In this document: piece after piece, positions 53,192 through 64,000 of the stretch
Position numbering within the stretch: the stretch's first letter is position 1
How the letters are laid out: each line of letters opens with the position of its first letter
Notes under the pieces: generated by a model
Told to the model about the DNA's origin: nothing
Databases searched by the model: none
What the model saw: only the letters and a program-made list of their open reading frames with translations
NCBI GenBank assembly: GCA_905182985.1
Contig: CAJJDN010000094.1
Location: 293,474 to 357,473 of the forward strand
From: Paramecium sonneborni
Lineage: Eukaryota > Ciliophora > Oligohymenophorea > Peniculida > Parameciidae
Length of the DNA: 64,000 nucleotides
Direction: 5' to 3'
Translations under genes and position numbers: made by a program

Positions 53192-54681
53192 ATTTATCTT
53201 TTTGATTTATAAATTAAATCAATCTTATTTTTAAATTGATCCTTCAGAACTAAATATTAAAAATTTTTAGAATGTAGATATAAATAAATGGGAATATATT
53301 CTAGCAAATTATATTTTTAAATTAAATTCTAAATCAACAAAAATTAACATTTTTTTTGATATTAAATAAGTATTCTAATAAATAACCTTTTATTTTAGAA
53401 GTTATAGTTTTTTAACTTTGATAAATAGAAAGATTATAATTTAATTATAATTTTAATTTAAAAGATTATGAATAAGTTTAGTTTTATTAATGTAAACGAA
53501 TTTCTATGTTTAAAAAAATTCAATATAATTTCCAAGTCCAATATTTTTTAACAACTTTTAAAATGTCATTTTTAATTTTTGCCAATTTTTTTGATGAGCT
53601 ATTCTATATTAAATTTTAAAATTTAATTTCCTTCACTACTTTTAATGATAATGCAGTATCGCCTTTTTCATACCTATTCTTTTAAAAAAAGCGTTTTAAA
53701 ATAAGCGCATATGCAGAATCAGAAATACTAAATTATAACCTTTAAAATTAAATAGAGTATATTTTAGTTTTAAAAGGATAATTAAAAAATGTATAAGATT
53801 CCTCACAAGAAAAACTTTAAATCTAAAATAAAAGTGGAGAAAATTTCGATGGTTGTGAGTCTTCTGGTACCCAAAACCTTATTCTTAATAAACTACACTT
53901 TAAGCTCAGCTGGAAAAAATGAAATGAGATTCAAATTCTACAAGTTGGAATTCAATTGATGGTGGATCTTGAATATGTGATTATTTATTTGAATGGCTGA
54001 AATTGATGTAAGATTTAATAAGAAATCAAAAGAGATAACTTTACAGATAGGAATGAGTTTATAATTATTTGCATTTCAAGAAATAAAATTTATGAGACTT
54101 AGAGTACATTTTAAATGTAAAATATTTTAATTAGAATTACTCTTTAAACCATTTGATTAATAAGAATTCCTACAAAAGTTTAAAGACTGAGCAATTGATG
54201 AAATAATATAAACTTTTGGAAATTTGCTTCCCCCTTATTAAGTATTTTTGCATAAATTTATAACAGAGTTCCTAATATCAGAAGTCAAGTTTAATTAATT
54301 AGACATTACAATGAATTTCAAAAAAAAAGACATTTCAAATTAAGAGTTCATTTATTGTAAGATCATTCATATTTTTACATGAATATGTGCAAAATTAATT
54401 CAATATTTGATTTCTATTCTAATTTAAAACGTAAATTAAGAAAGAAAATTAATAATATCTTATTAATTTTTCTCTATCTGAAGATTTTATAAAATATATC
54501 CTTTAGGGATTGCTTCAAACACAAAATATTTAAATTTAATCATAGAATATATTGAATATTTTAATAATACCAATTTATACTATTAAATTTCTGAATAATA
54601 AAAATAATAAATAATAATAAATTAATATTAATTAGCCCGTATTTTAATTTATTAAAACATTTAATTTTATTATTTATTTAT
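53192..54681. other. Spacer, no confident gene
   Basis: Some protein-like fragments at 53850-54200 in mixed frames (e.g. CDYLFEWLKLMQDLIRNQKR) suggest a further relic, but no family or start can be given. Confidence 0.4.
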
Positions 54682-56115
54682 TCATTCCTATTTTATAAGT
54701 AATTCTATGGGTTCTTTAAATATTAGATCTTATTCTTGTTCTTGTTAAATCTAATCAGCAGGCCAGATAACTAATCTATTTGATTCAGGTATTTTTTCAG
54801 ACACTATTTCACTAATATTTTTTGAAAATTTCTTTCCTAATTGGTGGCTATTTTATAAAATACGATTTCCAAATTATTATTCAAGAATAAATTGAATTCT
54901 TGAAATTTCATAAAGAATATTATTTAACCTACATTTTTCTTTTGCTCGTTTTAATAAAGTAACATATATTAATTGTAAGTTTTAAATCGGAAGTTGAAAT
55001 TAATTAAAATCTTCTTTAAATTCAAATTTATTGAATATGTTGATTTTAATATTTTTAAATTCTGGATAGTACATTGATATTATATCATGAAACAATTAAT
55101 TTTCTAGTAATTTATTATTATAATATATCGCCACATATTTTAACAAAAATATTAATTAAACTATAGAACCAATCTAAGCTAAGACCTATCCAAGTTTTGG
55201 CATTGTAATCTCTTCTTTGATTGATATATTGTCTATCCTAAAAAGATATGAACTAGAAATGTTCAAATGATAATTTCCATTTGAAATAAAAGCAACTGTA
55301 TCTGGCATAAACTCTGAGCTGACTTCTTGATTAATTAATTCATAATTGTTAAGAAAGTTATAATACTTTTCATTCTTAAATAAAATTCCATCATCTATAA
55401 TTGTTTCTTATTATTTTAACATAACCTAAGAATAGGAAGATTTTCGAGGATCAAAAGATTGGTAATATTGTTTAACAAAATTTTCTAATTTTTGATTAAT
55501 ATAATTAAATTAATTTAATCGTATTGTTAAGATTAAAAATCCATGATGTTTAGATAAATATTCGTTAATTATTTCCTAATCAGCACAATAACTTCCATTT
55601 TTTAAAGAACTATTTTTACATATTGAAAGAACTAATAAATATTCTTTCATTGTTTTATGATTCTCATCTTATTAATATGCATTATTTAAAATCAAAGATC
55701 CATTATTGACAAATAATGAGGAATAATCATATTCTTCACTATATAAAATAATAGGTTCTTCTTAAACTCTAAAATTATCCAATTTAAATAATAATGGAGT
55801 GATAATATTGTTTTCTTTCCTAAAAGGATCAATATCAGTTGTAAAATCTTAAAGGGTGATCTATATTAAAGGTTCAGACCATTAAAACTCTCCATAACCT
55901 TTTGTTTGTTATTTTGAACTAATGTTTGGAGGTATTTCGTTATTTATCCACATTACTAAAACAAATATTAGATAAGAAAAGCTGATGATACTCAAAAAAA
56001 AGGAAATCACTCCTCCAATTTTGCTTTGAAAGGTAGGATTATTTTTATTTGTTAGAAGAGATATTTACACTCCAAACAAATCAATTTTATCAAGAATATT
56101 TAGATATCTGCTCAT
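54682..56115 (-). CDS. Two-helix ciliate membrane protein, single exon
   Basis: 477 residues, no introns, starting MSRYLNILDKIDLFGVQISL. One membrane helix lies near residues 35-58 (GGVISFFLSIISFSYLIFVL), a second near 320-340 (GQVLAQIGSIVQLIFLLKYV). The large loop between them has N-glycosylation-like Asn-X-Ser/Thr sites (ICKNSS, NISSSYLF), so it is probably luminal or extracellular, with both ends cytosolic. The N-terminal K.DLFG....L......TFQSKIGG pattern and this topology are those of a large family of ciliate transmembrane proteins of unknown function. Confident as a gene, function unknown. Confidence 0.85.
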
Positions 56116-58264
56116 TAAAATATTTTATATTAATTTGTAAATTATTTTTGTAACAAATTTAAATAATCTTCAATTTAATATACTTTATAAATTTTAGAAA
56201 AATAGGTTAATTAGATCGATAATTTCAAAAATTGGTCAGTTTTATTTGTTTAACATATAAATAAGTTTATTTTTGAAATTTTTAAAGGTCTATGTATTGC
56301 ACTAACTGCTTCAAAGAAATATAAAACTATGTGAAGAATTCAAAAATTTTTTTGATTCCATTTTTTTTTCTTTTTTTTATTATTTTAATCATATAGTTAA
56401 ACTTTGAAATCTTTTATTTTTAAGGAATCAAAGTAATTTGGAAGGAGACAAACTGCACAAATAATAATGTATAGTGTAATGAAAGAAAAACTTTCAAAAT
56501 TAAATTTACATATCTCATAAATATTTCTAGAGACTGCATTTAGCAATATTAACTAGCCTAAAAAGAAGAGAAATCAATTAAAATTTATATGAATATCATC
56601 TTGAATTTAGTAGTTTTTAAAAGCTATATTGTAAACTCAACAATTATCTTACATTTATTTTAATAAGTCTGAAAATATAGGCGTGAACATAATTTGACTT
56701 TTTGATTGAATAATTATAAAAATTCAAAAAAAGTCCTTTAAATATGATAGACAATTAATTGAATGCATTGCATGAGTTTTTTTGATATTTAATATGTTAT
56801 TGTTTAAATATCAAATCTTATAGATACTAGGATTTAATTAAATTCAATAAATATTGAATGCTAAAATCCTCACGTTATTTTATTTCTTAGACTAATTACT
56901 GCTACCATCAAAAATAGTGTTTCCTATCCACAGTTAGTTTATTCTTGCCTTTTAAATTTTTTACCACTCAACCTCTCTAAGCAATCCAATGCTACATTAA
57001 TCACTTTGTATAAAATTAAAATAAAATAATATAATGATATATCTATTGTTATTATTTTTACAATAAAGACAAAATGGAAAAAATTTGATTATTTTTAAGT
57101 GAATCATTATATTTTTCGGTTGTTTTTCAAATATTGATAGTTAATTATATGAATTACCTTAATGGTTGATTTATAAATTATATTAGTTTATATTATATAG
57201 CTGTAATATCAAGCATGAAAATATTAACAAATAAATAAACATCTAAACAGTAAAAATTTAAACTATAATTTAATTTTAATGTTCAATAAAAGATTCAAAG
57301 TTACCTTTATTTACTTAAAAAGCACAAATGACCTAGGATTTTAAACTAATGCTTTCTTAAACCAAATATTTACAGTCTGATTTAATCTGTATTTGAATTA
57401 ATAATTTTTGAGTATTTAATAACCTTAAAAAGATATAGTAATTTCTAAAATTAAATTAAATCAATTACAATCTTTTTTAAATAATTTAGATAATTGGCAT
57501 CTATTTATATGCGTGAATGTAATGATATAATATTTTCAGTTGTTTTTTTTGAGACATATTTTTATTAAATAATTGATTTTACCAAATGAATTCAGAAGCT
57601 TTACTAAGAATCATCGAATCAAAAATAATTTGAATGATAGATGGGATATCTTATTAAAGGATTTTTAATTAGAAAGATTAGTGGTTGTGAATCATATGAT
57701 ATATGACTACAAATTAGGAATTAAGAATGGCAAGTAGGTAGATGGGATATTAAATATTAAAGAAAAAAAATGTAAATGAATATTTTTAGAGTAGTAGGAA
57801 GGTTATTTATCAAGGTGAATATAACACAAAGAAAATAAAGATAGGTAGATGGAATACTTTTTATTGTTAATCAGGAGAGAAAGAATATAAATAAATGCAT
57901 AATTATTATTGGTTATGGATCATGAAAGTTCTTGTGGAATTAAGATGTATAGTTGGAGAGAGTTTTAGGAGAAATTTGTATATAACGTTGAAAGAACTTA
58001 GAATGGTGAGGATAATGGGCAAGGAGTAAAACTTGGTACGTCAGTATATAAGGAATAATTAGAAAAAAAATGGAAATTAAATATAATTATGATAATTGAA
58101 TTTATTTTATTGCTTTATAAAATTTTATTACTGCTTCAATTCCAAATACAATAACATTTACCTTTTATAGCAAGTTTAAATCTCATCATTTTCTTTTAAA
58201 TCTAAGATTTGATTTTTTTTAAATTCATTATGTTTCTCATAAATATAATAATTTCTTTAAAAAG
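56116..58264. other. Spacer with a repeat-family relic
   Basis: 56116-57590 holds nothing I can support. 57590-58080 is a decayed GGG/GRW repeat fragment, listed separately. Confidence 0.45.
57588..58080 (+). pseudogene. Relic of the GGG/GRW repeat family
   Basis: NDRWDILLKDF, then ISGCESYDI followed by TGA (for GGGSYD), KNGKQVGRWDI across a frame step, and GEYNTKKIKIGRWNTFY. Units are recognisable but joined only through frameshifts and TGA codons, unlike the intact gene that follows at 58265. Confidence 0.55.
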
Positions 58265-60407
58265 ATGGCTTATAAAAAGTAGTAAAATTTTGAAATTGGA
58301 TTAAATGAATATATGGGAAAATAATTTTTAACTACTTTTTAGTAAGAGAAACTTTAGAATGGTAATTAAATATATATTAAAAATGGTGAAGTTATTAGAA
58401 TGTAATCATTAAAATAATAAAAAATCAGTTTTGATTAAGGTTATCCTTTCTCTATACTATTATAAAACTTAAGGAATTTATAGTAAATAAAATACTTGGA
58501 ATGGATTAAAAAACCAATATAAGTTTTAGAACATGATGTTTGGAGTGTAATTTGGAAAAATTATCAGCTTCCTGTCGGTGGTAAAGCTAAACTAAATGGA
58601 TAAAAAATTGGGAATTGGACTGAATTATTTCAAAATTTTGGGGAGTGAGAATTATATTAATTTAGAAAGTAGTAGATTTTTCAGATTGGAAATTATAAAA
58701 ATGGTCTAAAAAGTGGAAAGTGGATATTATATTTATAGAACTAAGAGATTTAGATGTAAAACTAGTAAATGTAATTTTTATAAGTGGAGGAGGATTATAT
58801 GATGATTTTGGTGAAAAAACTGGTAGGTGGATTGAATTACATGAAAATTTTAGCAAGTACATAGGCTATTAAAAATAGTTATAATTAAATAAGTTATGAT
58901 GGAGATTATAAAAATGGCATACAGTGTGGCTTTTGGAGTATGAAATGCAATCAAAATTCTGTGTAAAAACAATTTCTCATAAGAATTTTAGTGGTGGTGG
59001 AAATTATGATATTTATGGAATAAAAGTAGGGAAATGGGTAGAATTATATAATTAATTGTTAGAGTAAAATTTTTATTTGATTGCTTAGGAATAACTAAGT
59101 TCTCTTTGAAGGAGAATATTTTAAAGGAACCAGAATTGGGTTTTTTAAAATAATCTTTGAAAATAATACAATGTACATTTAGATATTATAAAAGTGGAGG
59201 TGGAGAATATAATTAAATTGGATAAAAAGTAGGTTAATGGGTTGAATTGGATTAATGTTTTTAAAGGTATTGTTAATCTCAATAAAATAGTGATGCTCAG
59301 GTTTATAATTTGGGATTTTATAAAGAAGACAGAAAATATGGAAAGTGGTAGTTATAATATTTAAAAAACTTCATGTATTTCAAAAAATAATTATTTTAGT
59401 GGTGGTGGAATATTTGATTTAAATGGTGAGAAAAATGGATATTGGATAGAAATAAATTAAAATTTTTATTGGTATCTTATAATTAAATCTATGAATTAAG
59501 TGATTGTTAATTAACTTTTCAAGGTGAATATAAAAACAATCAGAAAAGAGCAAGATGGAATGCATTATTAAATCATAAAATAATGTACAAATTTATGTTA
59601 TTATTTAAATAGTGGAGGAGGGAGATATAATTAAAATCAAGAAAAGGTAGGAAATTGGATTGAATTACATGAAAATTATTGGGAGTATATAGAAATTTAA
59701 ATCAATATGTTAGCGAAGCTTAAATAATATTTAAAGGGTAGTATTTCAATGGAATAAAAAGAGGAATTTGGATGACTATTTTTAATAATAAAATTATGTA
59801 AAATCAAATTTATAAAAAGCAAGTGGGGGAGGTAATTTTGCTAATAATGGAATGAAAATTGGAAAATGGATAGATTTATATGACAATTTTAACGAGTATT
59901 AATAATAAATTTGTTATAAGATTTTGTTAAGTAACTTTATTAGGTGAATATAATAATGGGATAAAATAAGGCTTTTGGACAATATATTTTGAAAATAATA
60001 TTATGTAAACAAGTTATTATTATTGTAAAGTGGTGGTGGAGAGTATTTTAAGGATGGTTGTAAGAGAGGAAGATGGACTGAATTACATGATAATTTTGAT
60101 AGGTTTTATACTATATTTTACAATATAATTCAAGCAATACTAAAGTTATAATAACTGGTAATTACTAAGATAATCGAAAAAATGGAAGATGGAATTTTTT
60201 TCATGGATCAAAAATTATGTATTAAAAAATTATGATTTCTAAAGAGGAGGAGGATTTTATGATGAGGATGGATATAAACATGGATAATGGGTAGAATTGG
60301 ATGAAGATTTCAACTAAAGTTTGGTTGATCCATGTAAATTAACATTTTTTGGAGAATATGATCGAGGCGTAAAAAAGGGGAAATTTATACAAAATGAAAT
60401 TGATTGA
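58265..60407 (+). CDS. GGG...GKWIEL...GEYKNG...GRW repeat protein, 16 introns
   Basis: 574 residues from 17 exons; the 16 introns are 21-32 nt and exons sum to 1725 nt. After an 85-residue unique start (MAYKKQQNFEIGLNEYMGKQ) the protein is built of about eight units, each with a GGGxYDxxGxKxGKWIEL half and a (Q)V.Y.GEYKNGxKxGxW half. These resemble MORN-type repeats and belong to a large Paramecium family of unknown function. An intron splits each unit after WIELxxxF and another, in phase 2 of an Ile/Val codon, precedes GGG. Eight of the 16 introns end in AAG, not TAG. No signal peptide or membrane helix. It ends KKGKFIQNEID. The model is strong because every unit reads through once introns are removed. 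Confidence 0.85.
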
Positions 60408-62051
60408 CTAATATGGAAAAAAAATTATATTCTATTTTCATATTAAGACCACTATATATATGGGTATTTTTTTACTTTTGAAATATTTCATAAATTATAA
60501 ATATTTAACCAAAATATTATTTATAAACTAATTTTTAGGATTGTGATTTTAAAATTATTTTAAACTTTTTCCAAAATGATTTTATTTGATTAAAATATAA
60601 AAAATAATATACTACCAATTATTTTATTTGATAATGTCTCTAATTAGGAAAACTATATCAATAGTTATTTAGTTTATGAAATTTTTCATTCAGAGTTTAT
60701 AGATAATCATAGAAACCTGAAAGATAACTTATTAATTAGAATCATAAGAATTTTTACTAATAGATTGTTTAATAGAATGGCAATTCAATATTCACTAATA
60801 TCAATATTTGGACATCTTTTACAACCTTACCGTTCTTCATAACTTTTATTCCAAATCAGTCTTGATTTTAATTTCAACTCTAAAACAAAACTGCCTATAT
60901 TTTAAAAGCAATTCTTACTCGAAGGGAATGTCATCTCAGTCCTCCTGATCTAAATTTACAAATCCTACTGCATCAATTTCTTCCTAATGCACTTAAGAAT
61001 TGAATTTTTCAATTAGCACAATGTCAACTGTTCAAATCTGGAATTTCATAATGCTTCTAGTGCAATTAATTTCTTTTTATTTCAAATACTTCTTATCATG
61101 ATTTCTAATACTCTAGTTAATCATTTTCTCCTAACATTTTCACAAATTCTTCTACTTCAACCTTCTAAATCATAAAAATGATCTGATAAAACTGAAAAAG
61201 GTTGAAGTATAATTTATAATATATTAATCGAAAACTTTAAACTTTAAGAAAAGATTGCGAAGAAAATTAGACTGAAGACAAAAAAAGATCTTTATTTTTA
61301 ATCAAAATATTTCAGTATTTAAAGAAATAGAATATATATAATAGCAATTAGAGAAAAGAAAATTAAATATTAAAATTAGAGAATCAAAATATTGAATAAT
61401 TTAAATTTCTAAATTGGCAAGGAGCTCAAAATTCTATTAAAAATTTCATTAAATATTAAATACTAATCTGAAAGGGAGAAAATTTATGTGCAGAAAATTA
61501 TTCTAATATTGAAGTGATTAAAATTGGATTATGGATTAACTCTTTGAATATTATTGAGAGTATAATAATTTATCATATTAATAATGCATAAATTATCTTT
61601 TATAATAGGTTGGAATTGATTCAAATTCTTATAAGTACCCAATAATGATTTCAAAGTCTTGAGTTAGTAAGGGTATGAAACAGATGATAATAAAAATGTT
61701 TGATAAGTGGAAAATGAAGAAAGATTATAATATTGTGAACAATAAGTGTGGAAATACAATAAGGCAATAAAATGAAGGGTTTGATGATGGAAATGAAAAA
61801 AATTATGATAGATGTGCGTAAATATGTTAAGTTGAATATATTTGGTAATATTATAAAGAAATACATAATAAATGAAATAAGATAAATAATATGTAAATTT
61901 GAATTTTAGTCAAAGGTTATATTGATGGGAGCTTCATTAAATTTGACTCAAACAATCATAACTAAAATAGAAGGGGTAGAAAATAAAATACTAATCACAA
62001 TGAAAAATCAAATTTTTAATTATTAGAATTCTCCTCTATTTATATTAAATA
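60408..62051. other. Spacer with relics
   Basis: 60790-61200 has minus-strand fragments (FGIKVMKNGKVVKD, DAVGFVNLDQED) that faintly recall a thioredoxin fold but are broken by TGAs. 61400-61620 holds a repeat-family relic. No intact gene. Confidence 0.4.
61400..61620 (+). pseudogene. Relic of the GGG/GKW repeat family
   Basis: After a TGA the frame reads KGENLCAENYSNIEVIKIGL and WINSLNI..IIIYHINNAQ, one eroded unit of the repeat. Directly upstream of the intact family member at 62052. Confidence 0.4.
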
Positions 62052-63758
62052 ATGAACACTTAAAATGTTTCGAATTTGTTTAAGTCAACAATTCAAGAAA
62101 AAGGCCTCTTAGAGATTGAAATTGACAGCTGGAATAAAATCTAAGAGAGAATTGTTAAGACTAAAATTAGAATAGCAATTGCTTAAGATAATTATTTGCT
62201 CTATTTTTTGAATGGAGTAGTGTATAGAAAGTTACAATAATTTATAAATTTAAATAGGGAACAAATTGTTGACGATTCTCAAAATCTAGAAATATTGACA
62301 AACTTAGACTAGATCAAATATTTGCAATGGCTTGGAGAATATAGAGAGAATAAGAGAAAATTTGGTAAGTGGATAGCTACTTGGAATATGGAAGTTGTTA
62401 AAGATGTAGGTGGGTATTATGATAATGGATTAAAATAAGGTTTATGGAATGAACCAATTAAAAATTATTGTAGGTAGATATTGATAAATAAACTAAAAAT
62501 AGTTAATCTCAAGTCTATGAAAGAGGAATATACTTTGAAAATTAAAAACGTGGAAGTTGGATATTTCTTAAGGAGAACAAAAGATTGTATAATTGATCTA
62601 TTATCTAGTGGTGGTGGTTAGTACAATAATTAAGGTTAGAAGATTGGTAAATGGATTGAATTGAATGATTAATACAATCACTTGTCTTAAGTCACTTGTA
62701 AAGGTGAATACAAAAACGGTAAAAGAGTTGGGAAATGGGAATATTATATGCTTTAGGGAGAATACAAATTGATGTAAAATAATTATATTAATAAAACTAA
62801 TAGTGGAGTTGGAATATATTAGGAGATGTAGGAGGAATCTATTAAAAATGGGAAGTGGATTGAATTAGGGGATGGATTTAATCTAGGGTCTTAAGTAATT
62901 TTGATAGGCAATTATAGTAATGGAAAAAAGGTGGGTAGTTGGAACTTTTATTGGAATGATAATGAAAGAAATGAATTAAAGTAAAATTATTAATTATTTG
63001 ATTAGAGGTGGAGGATTATACGATGGTTCTATAAAGATAGGAGTATGGAATGAATTAATAAATAATTTTGGAAGTAGACAAGGCTAATCATAGATTATTT
63101 ATAATGGTGAGTATCATAATGACAAAAAAGTTGGCAGTTGGAATATTTTGTATTAGGAATTTTGGGAAAAGAACTTTTAAAAAATGTAAGATTACAAAAT
63201 CAATTTTTTAGAGGAGGTGGTTTCTATAATGATTAAGGTTCAATAAAAATTGGGAATTGGATTGAAGTAAGTGAAAATTATGGGAGTAAACGTGGATAAT
63301 CATTTGTAACTTATAATGGCGAATATAAAAATGATTAAAAGGTTGGTAGATGGGATATTTTGTATAAATATTATAATGATGGATGGAAAAAAGAATAAAT
63401 GTAAATATTAATAGGAAACTTATATTTAGTGGTGGTGGTTAATATGATTTAAAATGCTCTTTTAAGATCGGAATGTGGATAGAAGTAAGTGATGGATTTG
63501 AAATGAATATGTAAGTAATTAATAAAGGTTATTATTAAAACGGTGAAAAAGTAGGTAGATGGGATATTTTGCATCGAGAGTGGGGTAGAGAAAAGTTTGA
63601 GAAAATGTAAGAACAAAAAAAATTATTTAAGAGGCGGAGGATCTTATGGCGAAAAGGGCTCATTTAAGATTGGAGAGTGGATTGAGTTAGTTGATGGTTC
63701 TATAGTATCCTATAAATGCGAATATAAAGATAGTAAAGTAATTAGTATTTATTAATGA
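62052..63758 (+). CDS. GGG...GKWIEL...GEYKNG...GRWDI repeat protein, 7 introns
   Basis: 506 residues from eight exons; introns 22-30 nt, six ending TAG and the last AAG; exons sum to 1521 nt. Unique start MNTQNVSNLFKSTIQEKGLL, then units such as LGEYRENKRKFGKWIATW, GGGQYNNQGQKIGKWIELND, CKGEYKNGKRVGKWEYYM, YNGEYHNDKKVGSWNILY and YQNGEKVGRWDILH. Same family as 58265-60407. The intron before GGG is kept at the same place and phase in each unit, but the intron after WIEL is retained only in the first unit. Function unknown; MORN-like repeats suggest a rigid surface or membrane-linked scaffold. Confidence 0.85.
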
Positions 63759-64000
63759 ATATTGAGGAAAATACGAGTATTATGATAAATGATTGAATTT
63801 GAGAAGTTTTTATATGAAGTTTAAATTTCTAATTTATTAGTTGTATTTGATAGTCTATTTTTTTTTTAATTACTATTTGAATATTCCTTAATTTTTAAGC
63901 AGAGAGGAAAAACATGAAAAAAATTTACAGGATATGAATTATTTAGCTATTAATTTCCATGAGTTAGGGTGGCTTAATTTTATTTTTCCTTTTTGAAGTA

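Noticed and set aside
60790..61200. Thioredoxin-like minus-strand fragments
   Set aside because: Resemblance rests on two short pieces separated by several TGAs; no CxxC motif seen. Too weak to annotate as a thioredoxin pseudogene.

Overview
The window reads as macronuclear DNA of a ciliate, most likely Paramecium. Three things show this. (1) Long, protein-like frames appear only when TAA and TAG are read as glutamine and TGA is the sole stop (ciliate code, table 6); under the standard code almost every real gene is shattered. (2) Frame breaks are repaired by tiny GT...AG introns of about 20-32 nt, typical of Paramecium. (3) One gene is a trichocyst matrix protein, which points to a trichocyst-bearing ciliate. 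The DNA is very AT-rich. In the spliced models I checked the summed exon length is divisible by three, which supports the intron calls. All translations are by eye; nothing was searched against a database.

Left part (1 to about 32.2 kb) is gene-dense with short intergenic gaps. It holds a partial Q-rich protein, several unrecognised cytoplasmic or ciliary-type proteins, a CFAP97-like protein, a Pro/Gln-rich MORN protein, a CAMK-like kinase, a pseudokinase with an N-terminal PH-like domain, an AlbA_2 (Schlafen-type) protein with GYPPQQ repeats, a PEK/GCN2-like kinase, a trichocyst matrix protein, a mitochondrial NAD-type isocitrate dehydrogenase, a hybrid histidine kinase carrying an in-frame TGA, an IQ-motif protein and one small unknown. 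A 601-nt N gap at 19.9-20.5 kb is flanked by two identical 529-nt copies, almost certainly an assembly artefact.

At 32.29 kb there is a short tract of Paramecium-type telomeric repeats (TTTGGG/TTGGGG mix), oriented as the right-hand telomere of the gene-dense left part. It sits in a 2.4-kb gene-free stretch that also has a 145-nt direct repeat.

Right part (34.6-64 kb) is looser and looks subtelomeric. Intact genes are a large macro-WWE-PARP protein, a Ulp1-type SUMO protease, a WD40 protein, a two-helix membrane protein, and two intron-rich genes made of repeated GGG...GKWIEL...GEYKNG...GRW units. Between them lie decayed copies: a WD40 gene, a serine carboxypeptidase, a protein kinase and at least three fragments of the GGG/GKW repeat family. 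The notable splicing feature is that about half of the introns in one repeat gene (58265-60407) end in AAG rather than TAG.
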